Origin: JBEKHI01 sp050012355
GTDB taxonomy: Bacteria > Actinomycetota > Actinomycetes > Streptosporangiales > Streptosporangiaceae
Length of the DNA: 33,992 nt
NCBI GenBank assembly: GCA_050012355.1
Contig: JBEKHI010000029.1
Span: 1 to 33,992, forward strand
Direction: 5' to 3'
Positions 1 to 8,206 of this stretch are shown in pieces. The notes under the pieces were generated by a model, which did not search any database, was not told the origin of the DNA, and saw only the letters and a program-made list of their open reading frames with translations. Position numbers and translations under genes: made by a program. How positions within the stretch are numbered: the stretch's first letter is position 1; every line of letters begins with the position of its first letter.

Positions 1-69
1 CGTTAGCTCAGTCGGCAGAGCGTCTCCATGGTAAGGAGAAGGTCTACGGTTCGATTCCGTAACGGGGCT
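1..69 (+). tRNA. tRNA-Thr (anticodon GGT), 5' end cut by window
   Basis: The cloverleaf can be folded by eye. The D arm is GCTC/GAGC at 6-21. The anticodon stem is TCTCC/GGAGA (23-27 and 35-39) around the loop ATGGTAA, giving anticodon GGT at 30-32. The T arm is TACGG/CCGTA (45-49 and 57-61) with loop TTCGATT. The 3' acceptor strand ACGGGGC is at 62-68, followed by discriminator T69. The partner acceptor strand should be GCCCCGT, so four bases (GCCC) lie before the window. The 3' half of this tRNA is repeated at 23329-23371, which marks it as an integration target. Confidence 0.93.
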
Positions 70-100
70 CTGGGCTCAAGGCCAGGTCAGAAGCTCGATG

Positions 101-136
101 GACAGCTCTCATCCTACGCGTCGGATGGGAGCTGTC
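101..136. terminator. Strong hairpin between tRNA-Thr and integrase remnant
   Basis: Arms 101-114 and 123-136 (gacagctctcatcc / ggatgggagctgtc) pair at 13 of 14 positions around an 8-nt loop. There is no clear T-tract on either side. It covers the last codons of the broken integrase. It could end integrase or tRNA transcription, or be a structured arm of the old attachment site. Confidence 0.5.
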
Positions 137-740
137 GCCGTGTCGGGAGAAATTTGGGAGATCATCTTCTTCCGCACTTCTCCCGCGCGAGCTTGCGCCG
201 CAGTCCCGGTTCCCCGGAAGAGAGCGTGATGGCCACGGGGACGATGCCGTTGCGGAACGGCGCGAGCAGGTCGTCGAGCAGCGAGACCGGGGAGCGCGGA
301 TCGAGCCCAGCGCGCTCCCGTAGCGATTCCTCCCACCGGGCCTGCAGGACTGCAGTCAGCTCGTCCCGCATGCGCTCAGATGCGTGAGCGTACAGGCCAC
401 GCATTCCGGGACCTGGTGGCCTAGCCGCTGCTCGGCCAAGATCTCGGGAATGCCGTCCTCAGAACGTCTTGTGGCTGTGCCGCAGGCCGTGCGGCGTCAG
501 CCCGTCCTTGACCGGCAGCCAGCACGCGCGGGCCTGCGGCGAGCCCGCCGCGGGTAGGCGCGAGTGCGGCCGGAGTAGTCGCCAATGTTCGGGTGCGAGC
601 CGAGCCAGCCAGGAAGCCCCTCGACGCCTCGAAGTATGCCCGGCGGTGGCATACGGGGCAATGCTTCGTCTGCGCGAGGCGGCCGGTGGCCACAGGGCCG
701 AGAGCCAGCGTCCTGAAGGCCCCGATCGCAGAGGGCGCAA
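109..740 (-). pseudogene. Tyrosine recombinase/integrase, frameshifted remnant
   Basis: Reading leftward on the minus strand, integrase-like pieces occur in order but in different frames. A piece around 590-690 has SHPNIGDYSGRTRAYPRRA. A piece ending near 459 has DGLTPHGLRHSHKTF, the conserved HxLRH box of tyrosine recombinases, followed directly by a stop. A piece around 405-455 reads EDGIPEILAEQRLGHQVP. A piece at 162-404 begins MRGLYAHASERMRDEL and contains the region of the catalytic Tyr. A last piece, KKMISQISPDTATAP, ends at 109. Joining them needs at least three frame changes, so no functional protein can be made. The C-terminus faces tRNA-Thr and ends about 40 bp from it, as expected for an integrase beside its own att site. 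The N-terminal limit is uncertain; the next 100 bp belong to the promoter of the oxidoreductase. Confidence 0.78.
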
Positions 741-751
741 GTCAAGATAAA

Positions 752-783
752 AGTCGACATATATGTCGACTATCATTTACTAT
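752..783 (+). promoter_or_regulatory. Operator 1 and overlapping promoter of the oxidoreductase gene
   Basis: A perfect 20-bp palindrome, agtcgacatatatgtcgact, occupies 752-771. Its left arm TCGACA (754-759) resembles a -35 box. TACTAT at 778-783 would be the -10 box, with an 18-bp spacer. The same palindrome recurs at 4408-4433 and a variant at 11320-11337, each before a transcription unit. The probable ligand is the TetR protein encoded at 8207-8983 (inference). Confidence 0.75.
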
Positions 784-851
784 GTGCGTGGGCTGAACGT
801 CCGATCGCCCGCATACGCCGGATGCCGGCGCAGATAGCGCCATGAGAAGCG

Positions 852-3800
852 GTGGTTGCCTTGTTGATTGGGTCCGGATCCGGCAGGGAGCCGGACGATC
901 TGCTCGCTGCCCGGATGACCGCAGTCAACGGGGTCATCGCGATGTCCGGTGTTCAGGCGCTGCTGCGTGCTCCGCTGGATCAGATACGAGTGGACCGGGC
1001 GGCCGGCATGCGCACCGCCGGGTTGATCTCCGGATACCAGGGCTCGCCACTCGGCGGCGTGCCGGATGCTTACGCGGCGCATCGCGGGATCTTCGAAGCC
1101 AGCGACGTCTACCTGATTCCGGGAGTCAACGAAGATCTCGGCGCGACGGCGGTCTGGGGCAGCCAGCTGGCTGGCATGGAGGCATCCGCCAGTTATGACG
1201 GCGTGGTCGGGTTGTGGTTCGGCAAGGGGCCGGGGCTGGACCGAAGCGGCGACGCGATCCGGCACGCAAACTTCTCCGGCGTTGATCCTCGTGGCGGAGT
1301 CCTGCTTGCCGTGGGCGACGACCCGTTCTGCAAGTCCTCGTCGATACCGTGCGGGTCGGAGCAGACCCTCGCTGATCTGGCGGTCCCGACGCTCTATCCG
1401 GCGAACGCTCAGGAAGTCCTAGTGTTCGGGCGCGCCGCCTACGAGATTTCCCGATTCTGCGGCTCTTGGGTCGGGCTCAAGATGCACGCAGACGTTGCCG
1501 ACAGCTACGCGGCGGTCGATCTGGCAGCTTCGTTCGACGTGCCTACGGATCTCCGTCGCCGGATCGAGTGGCCCGATCGCGATCGCCCGGTGCAGCGCTA
1601 CTCGATGGTGTCGCCGGCCTCGGTGGAGGCCGAGGCGGAGGCTTATGGCATCCGGCTGGCGGCTGCCCGCACAGCCTCCGGTCATCTCGGGCTGGACCGC
1701 CAGACGCGATCCGGGAACGCGCGGCTGGGCATCATCGCGGCTGGCGCGACGTACGGCCAGCTCAGAGACGCCCTCGCTGCTGAGGGTCTGGCCGACGACG
1801 CGGCTCTGGAAACCGCAGGAATCCGTGTCCTGAAGCCTGCCATGATCTGGCCGCTGAATCGGGATCTCATCGCTGGCTTCGCGCGCGGGCTCGAGGAGAT
1901 TTTCGTCGTCGAGGAGAAGCGCGCCTTCATGGAAACCCAGATTCGCGATCTCCTGTACGGGACGCGTAACGCCCCCCGCGTCACCGGACGGACTGATCCC
2001 AGCGGAGCCGCGCTTCTTCCGGTGGGTGGCGGGCTGCGAGCTCAGGACATCGGTCCCTCGCTTCGAGCGCGCTTGGCCGCGGCTCTTCAGCTGGTCTCCC
2101 GGCACCGTGAGCGGGTGACCCTGGAGTTGCAGCCGGCACGGACCGTATCGCTGCTGCCGGTCAGATCTGCGTTTACCTGCTCGGGGTGCCCGCACAACGT
2201 GTCCACTGTGCTGCCTGAAGGCTCCATCGGCCACGGCGGCATCGGCTGCCACGGCATGGTGCTCAAGATGGACCGGGGTGTTGTCGGCATCACCCAGATG
2301 GGCGGCGAGGGAGCTCAGTGGGTAGGCGCGGAACGCTTCGTCGGGGACAAGCACCGTTTCCAGAACATCGGCGACGGCACCCTGGCCCACTCAGGTTTTC
2401 TCGCCATCAGGCAGGCGGTGGCCGCAGGTACGGCGATCACGTACAAGATCCTCTACAACGCCACCGTCGCCATGACCGGAGGCCAGGATGCGCCGGGCGG
2501 CCTGCCTGTGCCGGCCCTGGTCCGGCAGCTTGAGGCCGAAGGAGTGCGGCGGATCGTCGTGGTGACAGACGACCCGGGGAAGTACCGGCGTCGGCTGCGA
2601 TCAGATACCCGGCTGCCGAGAGCAGTAGATGTCTTCCACCGTGACCGCCTCGATGAGGTGCAGCGTGAGCTACGGGACATCGCTGGTGTCACGGTCCTGG
2701 TTTACGACCAGGCCTGCGCGGCTGAGTTGCGTCGTGCCCGCAAACGCGGCAAGCTTCCGCAGCCCGCGCGCCGGATCATGATCGATGAGGGCATCTGCGA
2801 AGGCTGCGGCGACTGCGGGCGGGTGTCGAATTGCGCCAGCGTTCTTCCGGTCCTCACGGTGCTGGGCCGCAAGACACGGATCGACCAGGATTCCTGCAAC
2901 TATGACGCGACGTGCCTGAAGGGGAACTGCCCCGCGTTCGTCTCGGTGACGGTGACCGAGCCGCCTGACAGGACCGCTAAGCCCGGGAGCAGGCGGGCCA
3001 GTCAGCCGGGTGAGAGCCACGAGCCGGCGACCGAGCCTGGCATTCCCGCGTCTGCGAACGTGGTGCTCGCCGGCATCGGCGGTACCGGGGTCACCACGCT
3101 CAGCCGGATCCTGGTCACTGCCGCCACCCTCGACGGAAAGAGCGTCATAGGTCTCGACCAGACTGGTCTGGCGCAGAAGGGCGGTGCCGTTGTCTCCCAC
3201 CTCAGGGTGCACGCGCCGGAAGATCCGGAGAGCGCGGTCGGCTCGAGTCGCGTTCCCGGGCACGGGGCCGACCTTGCGCTGATCTTCGACGCCGTCACGG
3301 GCGCGCAGAACGCTGACTTGTACAGTCCGGACCGGACCGTTGTTGTCGCTTCGACGCGGATCGTTCCGACTGGCGCGATGGTCGCCGGCCGGTCAGATGA
3401 CCCAGTGCCGGATCTCGGCCGCCTGCGCGTGGCCGTGGATGCGGCCACACGGGCTGCGGACAACGTTTGGCTCGATAGCGGATCTCTGGCGGCGGCTGAG
3501 TTCGGATCACCGGAGATGTCGAATCTGATCTTGCTTGGAGTCGCCTACCAGCGAGGGTTGGTGCCGGTTACGGCCGGAAGCATCGAGAAGGCCATCACGG
3601 CTAACGGGGCCCGCATTCAGGCCAATGTCGACGCGTTCAGGCTAGGGCGCCGGAGAGTCGGCGACCCGGCAGGTTCCGAGGTGGCCGGGGATCATGATCC
3701 TGGCAGGTCCGCGCCTGTCCAAAGGGCGCAGGGAATCGCGGCAGCTCTCGCTGGCCTGACTGGCCCGCAGGAGTTCTTGGACAAGATCGGCTATTTCGCG

Positions 3801-4412
3801 GCGGAACTCGCGGATTCCCGCAACGTCTCCTACGCCGCGCAGTTCGCCGGTTTCGTGCGCCAGGTGCGTGAGGCTGAATGCCGTGTCGATCCCGGGCTGA
3901 CGACGCTCAGCGAAACCGTGGCTCTGCAGTTGTTCCGCCTCATGGCCTATAAGGATGAGTACGAAGTGGCGCGGCTGGCGCTGCGCTCGGACCTCCGGCG
4001 TGAAGTGGCGGCCCGGCACGGCAGGGCGCGGATAGCCTACGAATTGTTCCCGCCGACCTTGCGGCTGTTCGGCTTGCGCAAGAAGCTGGCGGTGCCTGCA
4101 CGAATCGCCATCCCGATGTTCCGCATCTTGTACGCCGGACGGCGCCTGCGCGGCACGCGGGCCGACCCGTTCGGCTACTCTGCCGACCGCCGAATGGAAC
4201 GCGAGCTGATCGGCGAATACCAGACCCTCATCGCGGACCTTCTGCACCAGGTGACTGCTGCGAGCTACGACGATGCGGTCGGCGTCGCCGCGCTCGCTGA
4301 GATGATCCGGGGCTACGACACCGTGAAGCGGGCGAATGTCCTGCGTTACCGGGAAGCGGTATCCAGGCAGCACCGCGAGTCGGCAGCCGCAGTTATCTCC
4401 GCGCAGAGCTAG
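852..4412 (+). CDS. Indolepyruvate ferredoxin oxidoreductase family protein (fused alpha-gamma type)
   Basis: Large single-chain 2-oxoacid:ferredoxin oxidoreductase, 1186 aa, the usual size of this fused family. Such enzymes decarboxylate 2-oxoacids (often aryl pyruvates) to acyl-CoA with thiamine diphosphate and iron-sulfur clusters, reducing ferredoxin in the cytoplasm. The N-terminal pyrimidine-binding part carries LISGYQGSPLGG near residue 57. CSGCPHN lies near 443, the TPP-binding NIGDGT...N region near 505-530, and a Cys-rich cluster CEGCGDCGRVSNC near 650 with a second group CNYDATCLKGNC after it. The gamma-type domain starts with GIGGTGVTTLSR near 741. Start: GTG852 keeps the PDD segment that aligns with homologues; ATG915 is the alternative and would lose 21 residues. 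No strong Shine-Dalgarno sequence is seen. It is transcribed alone from operator 1, and its stop codon lies inside operator 2. The true substrate is unknown. Confidence 0.9.
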   Translation: MVALLIGSGSGREPDDLLAARMTAVNGVIAMSGVQALLRAPLDQIRVDRAAGMRTAGLISGYQGSPLGGVPDAYAAHRGIFEASDVYLIPGVNEDLGATAVWGSQLAGMEASASYDGVVGLWFGKGPGLDRSGDAIRHANFSGVDPRGGVLLAVGDDPFCKSSSIPCGSEQTLADLAVPTLYPANAQEVLVFGRAAYEISRFCGSWVGLKMHADVADSYAAVDLAASFDVPTDLRRRIEWPDRDRPVQRYSMVSPASVEAEAEAYGIRLAAARTASGHLGLDRQTRSGNARLGIIAAGATYGQLRDALAAEGLADDAALETAGIRVLKPAMIWPLNRDLIAGFARGLEEIFVVEEKRAFMETQIRDLLYGTRNAPRVTGRTDPSGAALLPVGGGLRAQDIGPSLRARLAAALQLVSRHRERVTLELQPARTVSLLPVRSAFTCSGCPHNVSTVLPEGSIGHGGIGCHGMVLKMDRGVVGITQMGGEGAQWVGAERFVGDKHRFQNIGDGTLAHSGFLAIRQAVAAGTAITYKILYNATVAMTGGQDAPGGLPVPALVRQLEAEGVRRIVVVTDDPGKYRRRLRSDTRLPRAVDVFHRDRLDEVQRELRDIAGVTVLVYDQACAAELRRARKRGKLPQPARRIMIDEGICEGCGDCGRVSNCASVLPVLTVLGRKTRIDQDSCNYDATCLKGNCPAFVSVTVTEPPDRTAKPGSRRASQPGESHEPATEPGIPASANVVLAGIGGTGVTTLSRILVTAATLDGKSVIGLDQTGLAQKGGAVVSHLRVHAPEDPESAVGSSRVPGHGADLALIFDAVTGAQNADLYSPDRTVVVASTRIVPTGAMVAGRSDDPVPDLGRLRVAVDAATRAADNVWLDSGSLAAAEFGSPEMSNLILLGVAYQRGLVPVTAGSIEKAITANGARIQANVDAFRLGRRRVGDPAGSEVAGDHDPGRSAPVQRAQGIAAALAGLTGPQEFLDKIGYFAAELADSRNVSYAAQFAGFVRQVREAECRVDPGLTTLSETVALQLFRLMAYKDEYEVARLALRSDLRREVAARHGRARIAYELFPPTLRLFGLRKKLAVPARIAIPMFRILYAGRRLRGTRADPFGYSADRRMERELIGEYQTLIADLLHQVTAASYDDAVGVAALAEMIRGYDTVKRANVLRYREAVSRQHRESAAAVISAQS

Positions 4413-4441
4413 TCGACATATATGTCGACTAGCGGTAATCT
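4408..4441 (+). promoter_or_regulatory. Operator 2 and overlapping promoter of the FAH-ACAD operon
   Basis: A perfect 26-bp palindrome spans 4408-4433, with the same 20-bp core as operator 1 at 4411-4430. The TCGACA arm (4413-4418) is followed after 17 bp by TAATCT (4436-4441), a good -10 candidate. The palindrome overlaps the stop codon of the upstream oxidoreductase gene. A repressor bound here would cover the -35 element and spacer. Confidence 0.78.
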
Positions 4442-4465
4442 GTGTCGCGCGCCCCAGGAGGCTTT

Positions 4466-5287
4466 GTGAGAATCATCAATACAGGCGACTACTTCGGGTC
4501 CGTCCGCGACGGTGTCATCACCCCGCTCGGACTCGACGTCATGGCGTTCTACGCGGACCCTGACGCATTCAAGGACGTTGATCCGGCGGCTTTCGGGCTG
4601 CCCTCCGCCGTGCCGCTGGAGGATGTCATCCTGCACAGCCCGGTACCCAGGCCGTCCAAGATCCTGGGTGTCGGCCCGAATTACCTCGGTCACGCCGCGG
4701 AGGCCACGGTCGCAACGGCGGCGAGCGTGGATGACCTCGGCTGGTTCGCGGCCTTCAGCTCGAGCGTCATCGGGCCAGGGGAGGATATCCGCATTCCCGC
4801 CGGTGTCCGGGAGATCGATATCGAGGCTGAGATCGGCGTCGTGATCGGGCGGCCAGCGCACAACGTGACGCCAGGCGAGGCCGGCTCCCACATCGCCGGG
4901 TTCGTCTGCCTCAATGACGTCTCCGCGCGCGAGCTTCAGCGCAGGAACAGCCTGCGTGGCAAGGCCATCGATACCTTCTTCCCGATCGGCCCGTATCTCG
5001 TGACCCCGGACGAGCTCGGATCATGGCAGGGGCGCGCGGTCCGTTCGTATGTCAACGGTCAGTGCTTCCAGGACGGCTCCACCGGCGACATGGTCTTCGG
5101 GGTCGAGGAGCTGCTCTCGTCGTTCTCGCGGCTGCTCACGCTGGAGCCAGGCGACGTGATCGCGACCGGCACGCCCGCAGGCACTCCGGCGTACTCGAAT
5201 CCGCCACGTTACCTTCAGGACGGCGACATCGCGGCAGTCAGCGTCGAGGGTCTCGGCAGGCTTGAGAACCGCGTGCGTCAGTGTTGA
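4466..5287 (+). CDS. Fumarylacetoacetate hydrolase (FAH) family protein
   Basis: 273-aa member of the FAH superfamily: Mg2+-dependent hydrolases, decarboxylases or hydratases acting on 2-oxo or beta-diketo acids and their enol forms. The family core is clear: KILGVGPNYLGHAAE, then DIEAEIGVVIG with the two metal-binding acidic residues near 118-122, LNDVSARE near 150, KAIDTFFPIGPYLVTPDELG, and the C-terminal GDVIATGTPAGT. The GTG at 4466 is chosen because AGGAGG (4456-4461) lies just upstream and homologues begin at an MRI-type sequence; an earlier in-frame GTG at 4442 would place that ribosome binding site inside the gene. First gene after operator 2; its 3' end overlaps the next gene by 7 bp, indicating translational coupling. 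Family assignment is firm, substrate unknown. Confidence 0.9.
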   Translation: MRIINTGDYFGSVRDGVITPLGLDVMAFYADPDAFKDVDPAAFGLPSAVPLEDVILHSPVPRPSKILGVGPNYLGHAAEATVATAASVDDLGWFAAFSSSVIGPGEDIRIPAGVREIDIEAEIGVVIGRPAHNVTPGEAGSHIAGFVCLNDVSARELQRRNSLRGKAIDTFFPIGPYLVTPDELGSWQGRAVRSYVNGQCFQDGSTGDMVFGVEELLSSFSRLLTLEPGDVIATGTPAGTPAYSNPPRYLQDGDIAAVSVEGLGRLENRVRQC

Positions 5288-6501
5288 GACCGCCGTCCGC
5301 GCTCAGCGGTGCCGCCTACTGGCTGCACGACACCCCTGAGCAGGCCGACTTCCGGGTGCAGGCCAGGCAATGGCTGGCCGTGACCCTGGCCGAGGTGTGC
5401 GGCGACGTCAGCTCCCCGGACTACGACCTGCGGCTCGAGGAGTACCCCGTACGCCGGCGCTGGCAGGCGGCTCTGGCCGACGCCGGCTGGGCGGGCCTCG
5501 CCTGGCCGGCGGAGTACGGCGGCCGTGCCTTCCCGATGGCCCTGCAGGCGGTCTTCCACGAGGAGTCCTCGCGAGCCCGTGCCCCGCGCCCGCTGAACAG
5601 CATCGGTCTCTACATGGCCGGGCCGACGATTATCGCCTTCGGTACGGAGATGCAGAAGGCGGATCACCTCGGCCCGATCCTGCGTGGCGACGAGATCTGG
5701 TGCCAGGGCTTCAGCGAACCTGGCGCCGGCAGCGACCTGCGCGGACTCAGGGTGCGCGCGCAGCCCGACGGTGACGGCTACACGATCAACGGCACGAAGA
5801 TCTGGACGAGCTACGCTGACGTCTCGAGCTACTGCATCCTGCTCGTCCGTACCAGTGTGACAGCCGCTGAGGCTTCGCCGCTGTCCATGCTGCTTTTGCC
5901 GATGGACGCACCTGGAGTTACCTGTCGTCCCATCAGGCAGGCGACCGGCAAGGCCCGCTTCTGTGAAGTCGTCCTCGAGAACGTGCGGCTGCCCCGGTCG
6001 GCCCTGCTGGGCGCTGAAGGGCAAGGGTGGCAAGTGGCCATGACGACCATCGCGCACGAGAGAGCCACCATGGGTTTCGCCCTGCAGGCCGATTGCGCGG
6101 CCTTGCTGGACCGGCTGACCGACTTGGCCCGCGAGGCTGGCGTGACGGGCGGGGAGATCGGGGCCCGGCTCGCGACGATGCGGGCCACCACCAGCGCGAT
6201 GCGCGCGCTGGGCCGGATCGGGCTGCGTGCCTACTCCGAGACGGGTACTCCCGGCCCGGAAGGATCGATGATGAAGCTCACCTGGGAACAGCTCCAGCAC
6301 GATATCTGCGTGTGCGCTCTGGAGGTGCTGGGCACTCCTGGCGGTCGCAGAGTCGACGAGCGGCGGCATGAGTACTGGACCGCGACGTACTTGCGCAGCC
6401 GCGGCAACACAATCGAGGCGGGAACCACAGAAATGCACCTCAACGCTATCTCGCAGCGGATCCTCGGCATGCCCCGTCCGCCTCGCGTGATGGAGCGCTG
6501 A
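5281..6501 (+). CDS. Acyl-CoA dehydrogenase, larger subunit of a probable heteromeric pair
   Basis: 406-aa FAD-dependent acyl-CoA dehydrogenase that would introduce an alpha-beta double bond into an acyl-CoA. The flavin/substrate signature is WCQGFSEPGAGSDL near residue 140, followed by GYTINGTKIWTSYA. The C-terminal motif is IEAGTTEMHLN. At the position where medium-chain enzymes carry the catalytic Glu (YEGT), this protein has Ala. A Glu at about residue 260 in AHERATMG lines up with the helix-G catalytic Glu of isovaleryl-CoA-type enzymes and is the more likely base (inference). GTG start, overlapping the FAH gene by 7 bp; the partner gene follows after 5 bp. In actinobacteria, adjacent unequal ACAD genes often encode alpha2beta2 enzymes for steroid side chains or other bulky CoA esters. 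Confidence 0.92.
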   Translation: MLRPPSALSGAAYWLHDTPEQADFRVQARQWLAVTLAEVCGDVSSPDYDLRLEEYPVRRRWQAALADAGWAGLAWPAEYGGRAFPMALQAVFHEESSRARAPRPLNSIGLYMAGPTIIAFGTEMQKADHLGPILRGDEIWCQGFSEPGAGSDLRGLRVRAQPDGDGYTINGTKIWTSYADVSSYCILLVRTSVTAAEASPLSMLLLPMDAPGVTCRPIRQATGKARFCEVVLENVRLPRSALLGAEGQGWQVAMTTIAHERATMGFALQADCAALLDRLTDLAREAGVTGGEIGARLATMRATTSAMRALGRIGLRAYSETGTPGPEGSMMKLTWEQLQHDICVCALEVLGTPGGRRVDERRHEYWTATYLRSRGNTIEAGTTEMHLNAISQRILGMPRPPRVMER

Positions 6502-6506
6502 CCAGC

Positions 6507-7379
6507 ATGCTCGTTCTGACCAGCGGAGGCGCGCGCACGCCGGAGCAGGCTGATCTCACCGAGTTGGTCGCCCGCATCACCGCTGAGGCCGGCGCCTGTC
6601 GGCTCGATGCCGACTCGCGGCAGCGCCATCTGGCCGCGCTCGCGAGGCTGCGGGCACTCGGCATGGCAGAGATCACCGATCTGCCGACGCAAGCCGTCGT
6701 CGCCGAGACACTAGGCCGGGCGTTGTTCTGCCGAGCTGCGGCTGAGGAGTTGTATCAGGAATGGGCATCGCTCCCAGATCGTCCGGCCGGGACGGGCCCG
6801 GCTGACGACGTCGGCAGGACGATCGGTGCCTTGCTGGAACCATGCCAGCCGGTCACGGCGTCCAGGGCGCCCGCCGGGCCGGAGTCCGCGGCCGCTTTCG
6901 CGCTCTGGCACGGTTTCGAGGCGCTCGGGTCAGCGATCGGAGCGCTCGATGACGCAGTTGTCCACAGTCGCCGCCGCGAGCAGTTCGGCACGCCGATCGG
7001 CGTCAATCAGGCGATCAGTCATCGCTGCGCCAGGCTGTATGTCGATCTGGAGCTTGCTGCCGCACTCGGGGAGTTCGGCGCTTCCGCCCAAGACGTGACG
7101 ACTTCCGCCGGACTGGAGGCGGTCGCCGGTTTCAGCCTGCTGGCCGGCGACGTCGCGATCCGGACCGCGGAGGCTTGCCTGCACATGAATGGCGCGACCG
7201 GATTCTGCTGGGAGCACGACGCGCATCTGCGGCTGCGGCGGGCGTGGACGCTCCGGGCCCTCCTGAGGCGAGGCACTTCTGATGAGGCAAGTTTTCTGCT
7301 GGCCCACTATGCCGACATCACCGAGTTAAGCGGGGAATCACTATGGCAATGCCAATCGGATCGCCGGTCATCGACCTGA
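6507..7379 (+). CDS. Acyl-CoA dehydrogenase family protein, short partner subunit
   Basis: 290 aa, clearly shorter than the usual 370-400. The helical C-terminal half is well conserved: HSRRREQFGTPIGVNQAISHRCA near residue 155 and the family motif HMNGATGFCWEHDAHLRLRRA near 230. The N-terminal and beta domains are reduced; no canonical SEPGAGSD-type flavin motif is seen. This is the pattern of the non-catalytic or half-site subunit in heterotetrameric actinobacterial dehydrogenases, so it probably works with the product of the preceding gene. ATG start 5 bp after the upstream stop; its 3' end overlaps the next gene by 37 bp. It could instead be a decaying ACAD, but the tight operon packing argues against that. 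Confidence 0.85.
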   Translation: MLVLTSGGARTPEQADLTELVARITAEAGACRLDADSRQRHLAALARLRALGMAEITDLPTQAVVAETLGRALFCRAAAEELYQEWASLPDRPAGTGPADDVGRTIGALLEPCQPVTASRAPAGPESAAAFALWHGFEALGSAIGALDDAVVHSRRREQFGTPIGVNQAISHRCARLYVDLELAAALGEFGASAQDVTTSAGLEAVAGFSLLAGDVAIRTAEACLHMNGATGFCWEHDAHLRLRRAWTLRALLRRGTSDEASFLLAHYADITELSGESLWQCQSDRRSST

Positions 7380-8206
7380 TGATCGGCCCGTCCAATCTGG
7401 ATTACCTGAATCAGAGCCTTATGGACGTCAGCCGACGCGGACCGTGGTCGCGGCACCCGGCCGAGTACATGTTCAAAGATGTTCCGGATGCCCACGCTTA
7501 CTCACCCGACGACACCGCGGTCGCGGATCGGCTGATTGCGGAGATGGACCGGTTCAATATCGTCCAGGGAATAATCAACTTCATTCCCGGCCATGCCTGG
7601 TGCGAGGACGGTATCAAACGATTCCCCGATAGGCTTATTCCGTCGCTAGCAGTGAACCCGAATCACGGCATGGATGAAGTCCGCCGGATTGTCTACTGTT
7701 ACGAGACCTTCGGCATCAAGGCTCTGACCGCGTTTCCGGCCGGCCTGTTTCCCGCGGTTCCCATTAACGACAAGATGTTCTACCCGGTCTACGCCAAGGC
7801 GGTCGAACTTGACCTGCCGGTCTTCCTGACGGTGGGCGTGCCTGGGCCGCGGGTCCGGTTCGCTCCGCAGGCGGTCGAGCTTCTCGATGAGATCTGCTGG
7901 TTTTTTCCCGACCTGGTGGTGGTCACGCGGCACGGCGGAGAACCCTGGGCCGATCTGCTGGTGAAGCTCATGCTCAAGTATCCGAATCTGTACTACTCGA
8001 CGAGTGCCTTCGCGCCCCGGTACTACCCGCAGCCGATTATGAATTTCGCGAACTCCCGCGGCCGGGACAAGATCATGTACGCCGGCTACTACCCGCTCGG
8101 CATCTCACTCGACCGGATCTTCGCAGAGCTGCCGGGCGTTCCGTTCCGGGACGAGGTATGGGCGCCGTTCCTGCACGAGAACGCGCGCCGCGTGCTGAAA
8201 CTCTGA
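7343..8206 (+). CDS. Amidohydrolase-2 family TIM-barrel protein lacking most metal ligands
   Basis: 287-aa protein with the overall order of COG2159 amidohydrolases, whose members are Zn-dependent decarboxylases or hydrolases (the ACMSD group). Several canonical metal-ligand positions are changed. The N-terminal HxH motif is replaced by VIDLMIGP. The strand normally ending in a ligand His reads LPVFLTVG. The usual GSDYP ends as IMYAGYYP, without the Asp. The RHGGEPW His near residue 196 is retained. It may therefore be metal-free, use another chemistry, or be a structural subunit. ATG7343 starts inside the end of the ACAD gene (37-bp overlap). Last gene of the operon; its stop codon abuts the stop of the convergent TetR gene. 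Fold call is firm, function open. Confidence 0.83.
   Translation: MAMPIGSPVIDLMIGPSNLDYLNQSLMDVSRRGPWSRHPAEYMFKDVPDAHAYSPDDTAVADRLIAEMDRFNIVQGIINFIPGHAWCEDGIKRFPDRLIPSLAVNPNHGMDEVRRIVYCYETFGIKALTAFPAGLFPAVPINDKMFYPVYAKAVELDLPVFLTVGVPGPRVRFAPQAVELLDEICWFFPDLVVVTRHGGEPWADLLVKLMLKYPNLYYSTSAFAPRYYPQPIMNFANSRGRDKIMYAGYYPLGISLDRIFAELPGVPFRDEVWAPFLHENARRVLKL

Noticed and set aside
780..1265. Long leftward open frame opposite the start of the oxidoreductase gene
   Set aside because: It is the antisense of a well-supported conserved gene; its translation has no recognisable motif. Long antisense frames are expected at this GC content.
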